Positions 50,312-53,716 of a stretch of 53,716 nucleotides of DNA are shown here, piece by piece (the first letter of the stretch is position 1; each line of letters begins with the position of its first letter). The notes under the pieces are model-generated. The model searched no databases, was not told the DNA's origin, and was given only the letters and a program-made list of their open reading frames with translations. Made by a program: the position numbers and the translations under genes. Source of the stretch: CAZFVY01 sp964522665 (lineage in GTDB: Bacteria; Verrucomicrobiota; Verrucomicrobiia; Limisphaerales; CAZFVY01); NCBI GenBank assembly GCA_964522665.1, contig CAZFVY010000043.1, positions 1 to 53,716 on the forward strand, written 5' to 3'.

Positions 50312-51802
50312 TTAGATCAGTGACATTCCTTTCGGAACGCGGACGATAGTGGTTCCCGCAATCTTGTCATGCCACGATTGCTTCTCGGCGCTCCAACTCG
50401 CCCAGAAAAACCCGATAAACATCGGCATCGCCGATAGAATCGCGGATAGGGCGCGGACTGCGGCCACGCCAAAATCGACCGGCCGGCCGTCGAGCCGCAC
50501 GACCTTCAGTCCCACCACGATCCCGCCGACGGTGGTGCCTTTCCACGCCCACATCGCCGTGCAGTAAGCGATCCAGACCAGGACCACGGACGGTCCAAAG
50601 AACTTCGCGGGCCAGAAGATCAAAAGCAGGTCGAGGAGCGACGCCGCGAACCGCGGCCAAAAGCCGACCCGAGGCGCAAGGATAACCGCCGGCGCGGCCG
50701 CGACCCCGGGCGCGAGGCTGATACTCGCAAACGAGGAGCCTTCACCGGTTCCGCCAGGACCGGCGGCAGCAGCAGCCGCCAGACTAACCGTCGGGATGGG
50801 CGAGGTCGGCCCGCTGCCTCCCCCGGCCCGGTCGCCTTCCCGGCGGAAGCTCGCCATCGCCGCTTGCACGGCCGCGCCGAAACCAACCAGCGTCGTCACT
50901 CCCCAGAAGACCATGCCCAAGACGGGGATCAGGTAGATGAGGCAGAAGATAACGAGACCGGACAGGAGCGAAATCAATGGCGCGGCGCCCGCGTCGGGAT
51001 TGAATTGCTTGCGCAGGCGGTATCCGGCGTAACGGCAGACCGCCGCCTTGCCGAAAAAGACCGATGCGATCACCGCGCAAATGAGGAACGGGATGGCCAG
51101 TATCCCGACCACCGAGACGCAGAGCAGAAACAGAACGGGGCCGATCAGGATAAACGCGAGTATCCCGGTAAAAAATGAACCGATTGGCCGCTCTTCACAC
51201 GCTTCGAAGCACGACTGCAACGGTCCTGGCAGCATGACGCCAATCAGGAGATAGACGAGCGCGAACACGCCCGCCACGAGCCAGCACCACCCAACGCTCG
51301 GCGCCATCGGACGGCCCCAAGCCACGCCGTGCGCCAGCCAATTCCTCAACCCTCGCCATTCGGTTGTGCCCGGCCAGACCGGGACGACGACTCGCTCACT
51401 GCGAATCCTTGCCCGGGGATCGGCATCCAGACGCCCGCCCACCACGTGAACGCCGCCATCGACCGCCGCGTTCGGCCCCAGCTTGGCGCTGCCCATCACC
51501 ACGGTCAAATCGCCATCCACTCGACCGGTGATCTCAGCCGAGCCAAACACCACGACGACGTCGCCACGGACTTTGCCATCGATCCGCGCGTCACCCAGGA
51601 CCACGACCACTTCGTCGGCTTCTTCGCCGGACCGGACGACCGCGTCGTCTTTGAGGGCCGTAATCTGCCCGCGGGACACGACCCCGGTTCCTGTCGCGTC
51701 ATCCGACTTCTCAGCCGTCGCCTGCCCCCAAGCGCCCGCTGTCACCAGCAGGCTCGCCAGCAAAGCCCAACCCCATCTGCTCAATACCGTCATTTGTTTC
51801 AT
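50312..51802 (-). CDS. Exported/membrane protein fusing a bactofilin-like beta region to an RDD domain
   Basis: This 496-residue protein has a signal peptide (about residues 1-27). A short beta-helix-like polymer-forming segment follows (about 60-140: DEVVVVLGDARIDGKVRGDVVVVFGSA and GDLTVVMGSAKL). Three or four membrane segments (about 170-310) come next, then a Gly/Ala-rich linker and a C-terminal RDD domain (about 385-490: FWPRFAASLLDLLLIF, KGTTVGGIVVGLKVV, KQSWHDKIAGTTIV). RDD domains occur in transporters and regulators of envelope function. The gene starts two bp after the membrane-protein gene and belongs to the sigma-factor operon. Confidence 0.85.
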   Translation of the reverse strand: MKQMTVLSRWGWALLASLLVTAGAWGQATAEKSDDATGTGVVSRGQITALKDDAVVRSGEEADEVVVVLGDARIDGKVRGDVVVVFGSAEITGRVDGDLTVVMGSAKLGPNAAVDGGVHVVGGRLDADPRARIRSERVVVPVWPGTTEWRGLRNWLAHGVAWGRPMAPSVGWCWLVAGVFALVYLLIGVMLPGPLQSCFEACEERPIGSFFTGILAFILIGPVLFLLCVSVVGILAIPFLICAVIASVFFGKAAVCRYAGYRLRKQFNPDAGAAPLISLLSGLVIFCLIYLIPVLGMVFWGVTTLVGFGAAVQAAMASFRREGDRAGGGSGPTSPIPTVSLAAAAAAGPGGTGEGSSFASISLAPGVAAAPAVILAPRVGFWPRFAASLLDLLLIFWPAKFFGPSVVLVWIAYCTAMWAWKGTTVGGIVVGLKVVRLDGRPVDFGVAAVRALSAILSAMPMFIGFFWASWSAEKQSWHDKIAGTTIVRVPKGMSLI

Positions 51803-51803
51803 A

Positions 51804-52280
51804 TCAGTTTTTTCCCAGGTTTGATGTGAAGGCGACTCGCCAAAACACCGTTCCCAAACACACGCACGACAAATACATCAGGCCCGCCGCCGCCAGACCC
51901 CAGACCAACAACCGCGGCGCCGCCGCCCGCCCCACCGTGTAACACGCGCTGGCCAGCGCGCCGGCGGTCTCCCAGACGGGGGCGAGGAAGTTGAAGTAAT
52001 GGCCCAGGCCGCCTAATAAGGAGCTGAGTTGGATGGCATCCCAACCCAACGCCCCGGCATAGGCGAGACCGCCGGCCAAAACCAGCATAACGGCGACAAA
52101 TGGCCCTTGAATCTGCCTCGGCCAATGCGACCACGAGCGCCGCCACCAGGGGCGCCGGGCGCGCGCCTGAATCGCGGCGGTCACCCGGGGGATCAGGGTC
52201 GCCGGCGCCCGACGCGGCGGCAGTTTCCCCAATTCGCGATGGATCAGTTCCTCAAGTTGTTTCTCAGAGAGTGGGTCCAT
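51804..52280 (-). CDS. Membrane protein in the sigma-factor operon, candidate anti-sigma factor
   Basis: This 158-residue protein has a soluble N-terminus of about 55 residues (LSEKQLEELIHRELGKLPPR) and about three membrane segments (residues ~58-80, ~95-115 and ~125-150). It lacks the His-Cys3 zinc motif of classical ZAS anti-sigma factors. Its gene lies 9 bp after the ECF sigma gene and 2 bp before the bactofilin-RDD gene. Co-location with an ECF factor makes an anti-sigma role likely, with the N-terminus holding the factor at the membrane. That is inferred from position only. Confidence 0.65.
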   Translation of the reverse strand: MDPLSEKQLEELIHRELGKLPPRRAPATLIPRVTAAIQARARRPWWRRSWSHWPRQIQGPFVAVMLVLAGGLAYAGALGWDAIQLSSLLGGLGHYFNFLAPVWETAGALASACYTVGRAAAPRLLVWGLAAAGLMYLSCVCLGTVFWRVAFTSNLGKN

Positions 52281-52289
52281 AAAATCCTT

Positions 52290-52835
52290 TTACCAGGCGG
52301 CTTCCGCGAGTCGCAGGTTCAGTTTTTGCCGCAAGGCCTCGCGCCCGCGCCGGATGTCGGTCTTGACCTTGCCGAGCGAGATCCTCAGGCTGGCCGCGAT
52401 TTCCTCGTAGCTCAGTTCTTCAAAGTGGTAGAGGACGAGCGGCACGCGCTGGCTGGCCGGCAGTTTCTGCAATACGGTTTCGAGCAATTGCCGTTGGTCG
52501 CCCGAATCAACGGTTTTGTCGTGGGTATCGGCCGCCGGCAAATCGGCGGCAAAATCCCCCGCCTCCTCTTCGGCGGGCGCCATTTCCGAGAAAAAGCGCC
52601 AGCGCGACCGGTAACGGGAAAGATGGTTCAAAGCGAGGTTGCGCGCGACGGTCTTGAGCCATCCCCCGACGGTGGGGCTGAGCGAAAGCTCGTCATAGCG
52701 CTCGTAGGCCTTCAGAAACACCTCCTGCGAGATGTCCTCGGCCTCGGCCTCGCTCCCCACCAGCCGCAGCGCCGTCGAAAAAACCATGTCCTGGTAGGCG
52801 CGCATAAAATCTTCAAAGTTTGCCGGGGCCGTCAT
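52290..52835 (-). CDS. ECF-type RNA polymerase sigma factor
   Basis: This 181-residue protein has the two conserved ECF regions. Region 2 spans about 10-80 (MVFSTALRLVGSEAEAEDISQEVFLKAYERYDE and WLKTVARNLALNHLSRYR) and region 4 about 115-175 (LPASQRVPLVLYHFEELSYEEIAASL and GKVKTDIRRGREALRQKL). A Glu/Asp-rich linker joins them. Length and motifs match RpoE/SigW-like factors. GAGGG at good spacing precedes the ATG. It heads an operon with a membrane protein and a bactofilin-RDD protein, so it probably controls an envelope response. Confidence 0.95.
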   Translation of the reverse strand: MTAPANFEDFMRAYQDMVFSTALRLVGSEAEAEDISQEVFLKAYERYDELSLSPTVGGWLKTVARNLALNHLSRYRSRWRFFSEMAPAEEEAGDFAADLPAADTHDKTVDSGDQRQLLETVLQKLPASQRVPLVLYHFEELSYEEIAASLRISLGKVKTDIRRGREALRQKLNLRLAEAAW

Positions 52836-52870
52836 GTTTTACCCTCAACCGGTTTCGGGTCATCATACGG

Positions 52871-52900
52871 GTAGAACACACCCGGATGAAGGAAAGTTTC
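52871..52900 (-). promoter_or_regulatory. Candidate ECF-type promoter of the sigma-factor operon
   Basis: On the minus strand GAAACTTT is followed after about 16-17 bases by TCTAC, resembling ECF -35 (GAAC/GAAAC) and -10 elements. It lies about 35-65 bp upstream of the sigma gene, as for an autoregulated ECF operon. Confidence 0.3.
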
Positions 52901-53240
52901 AGCTTTGTGGCCCCGGGTTGGTTCTGGCGACACCTCCGCTTGAACCGCCATTTCGGCTAATTGGCAGAGGAATGAGCGTAAAGCCTTGATTCAGGCTCAG
53001 GGATCGGAGAAAGCATCGAGGGGACGGCCAAATTTAGGCCGATTAAGGCCATTTTTAGGTTGACTTACATGGGCGTCGATTCTACCAACCATCGTAGCAC
53101 GTTAGAAAGTCGGCGCGATTTGTAGTCGGAAGTCGTTCGGGTCAGGGGCTCGCGCCAGATTAATTCCGGCGCTGCTTGCCTCTTAGGGTCCTTCGGCAGG
53201 GCTTTTGAATGGATCGATAGCTGTTCGGCGGTTCACGGCG
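52901..53240. other. Intergenic region without supported genes
   Basis: I see no coding sequence between the sigma-factor promoter region and the small frame at 53,241. A short stretch near 53,025-53,055 repeats GGCC motifs followed by TTTTTAGG but forms only a weak hairpin. Confidence 0.5.
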
Positions 53241-53453
53241 ATGTCTGATTCCTGGGTTCAATTCGACCACGATTTCGAAGTTTGGACGCGCATTCGCTCG
53301 CGGTATGGGCTGGCGCTGTTCTTCGTTATTTTCTCTTTGCCTGTCCGACTCTGGTCGGACCACCAGGCGACACTGTTTCACCTTCGGTCGTCGCCCACCC
53401 TAACGCCCGGCCCCGTGCGGCAAAACAGTCCTCAAAGCTACCAACCGTTATGA
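53241..53453 (+). CDS. Possible small membrane protein overlapping the next gene
   Basis: A frame of about 70 codons starts MSDSWVQFDHDFEVWTRI and contains one hydrophobic segment (YGLALFFVIFSLPVRLW). An upstream start at 53205 is also open. Its stop overlaps the next gene's ATG as ATGA, a typical coupled arrangement. No family is recognised, the ribosome binding site is poor, and it may be spurious. Confidence 0.3.
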   Translation: MSDSWVQFDHDFEVWTRIRSRYGLALFFVIFSLPVRLWSDHQATLFHLRSSPTLTPGPVRQNSPQSYQPL

Positions 53454-53716
53454 CCTCGTTTAAGAAAATGGACCTGACCATCCCGAGATGCTCACTTGTC
53501 TGCGACTCCGCCGCCTTCATGGCGCTGCTCCTACTGGTCCTGGCGCCCGGCAGGATTTTAGCCGAGCCTTTGCCAAACGCTTCCGCCGAACCGCCCGCCC
53601 GTCCAATCAGCGCAGAGGACGTTTCGACCGCGCCCCAGTCGGATGATTTCGGCAGAGACCCGCGGCGCGCGCTCGACGAAACATTTCGGCGCGATCGCTA
53701 CGCCGCTCAACCGGCG
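53450..53716 (+). CDS. Exported protein, N-terminal part only
   Basis: The frame runs open from ATG 53450 to the window edge (89 codons). It starts MTSFKKMDLTIPRCSL and contains a hydrophobic signal segment (AFMALLLLVLAPGRILA) with a likely cleavage before EPLP. A Pro/Ala/Asp-rich mature region follows. The visible part is low in complexity and no family can be assigned. Confidence 0.5.
   Translation, partial: MTSFKKMDLTIPRCSLVCDSAAFMALLLLVLAPGRILAEPLPNASAEPPARPISAEDVSTAPQSDDFGRDPRRALDETFRRDRYAAQPA

Overview
The window is GC-rich bacterial chromosome. The gene content (type II secretion genes with Gly-rich proteins, DUF1080, CRTAC1/UnbV and PA14 proteins, a signal-peptide Rhs protein) suggests a member of Verrucomicrobiota, perhaps Pedosphaera/Limisphaera-like. 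This is inferred from gene content only; there is no rRNA here and Planctomycetota cannot be excluded.

Layout. (1) 1-11,860, minus strand: an accessory operon reading HTH protein, 123-aa protein, PA14 protein, HEAT-repeat protein, giant Rhs/YD-repeat protein, small lipoprotein, membrane protein. The Rhs C-terminus is a DUF2235/Tle1-like alpha/beta hydrolase, so this looks like a toxin with a lipoprotein immunity partner. A gene-free 0.84 kb stretch separates it from tRNA-Arg. (2) 12,990-16,660: two small unknown proteins, an exported MBL-fold protein, and a glycosyltransferase fused to a PHP domain. (3) 16,690-32,626, minus strand: a type II secretion (T2SS) operon reading Gly-rich exported protein, gspE, F, G, H, I, J, K, PilM/GspL-like, PilO/GspM-like, PilP/GspC-like, a secretin in two pieces, a histidine kinase and an NtrC-type sigma-54 activator. 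gspK carries an in-frame TGA. The intergenic region at its head (32,627-33,165) holds two divergent sigma-54-like promoters, one for the operon and one for an exported 242-aa protein, with repeated elements between them. (4) 33,166-36,960: that exported protein with a strong terminator, an SGNH hydrolase-DUF1080 fusion, a GNAT acetyltransferase and a decayed gene. (5) 37,324-45,328: tRNA-His, a cNMP-domain histidine kinase, mutL, recD2 and a DUF4139 protein. (6) 45,405-53,716: an exported CBM6-like protein, a VOC protein, a CRTAC1 protein, an ECF sigma factor/membrane protein/bactofilin-RDD operon, and the start of an exported protein.

The most informative links are these. The T2SS operon ends in its own two-component sigma-54 activator and begins with a sigma-54-type promoter, which suggests a self-contained regulated secretion module with the divergent exported protein as a co-regulated partner. 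The secretin is divided inside an N-domain into two separately exported polypeptides. The Rhs-Tle1-like protein is followed at once by a lipoprotein, as in known Tle1/Tli1 phospholipase effector-immunity pairs, but it carries its own Sec-type signal peptide.
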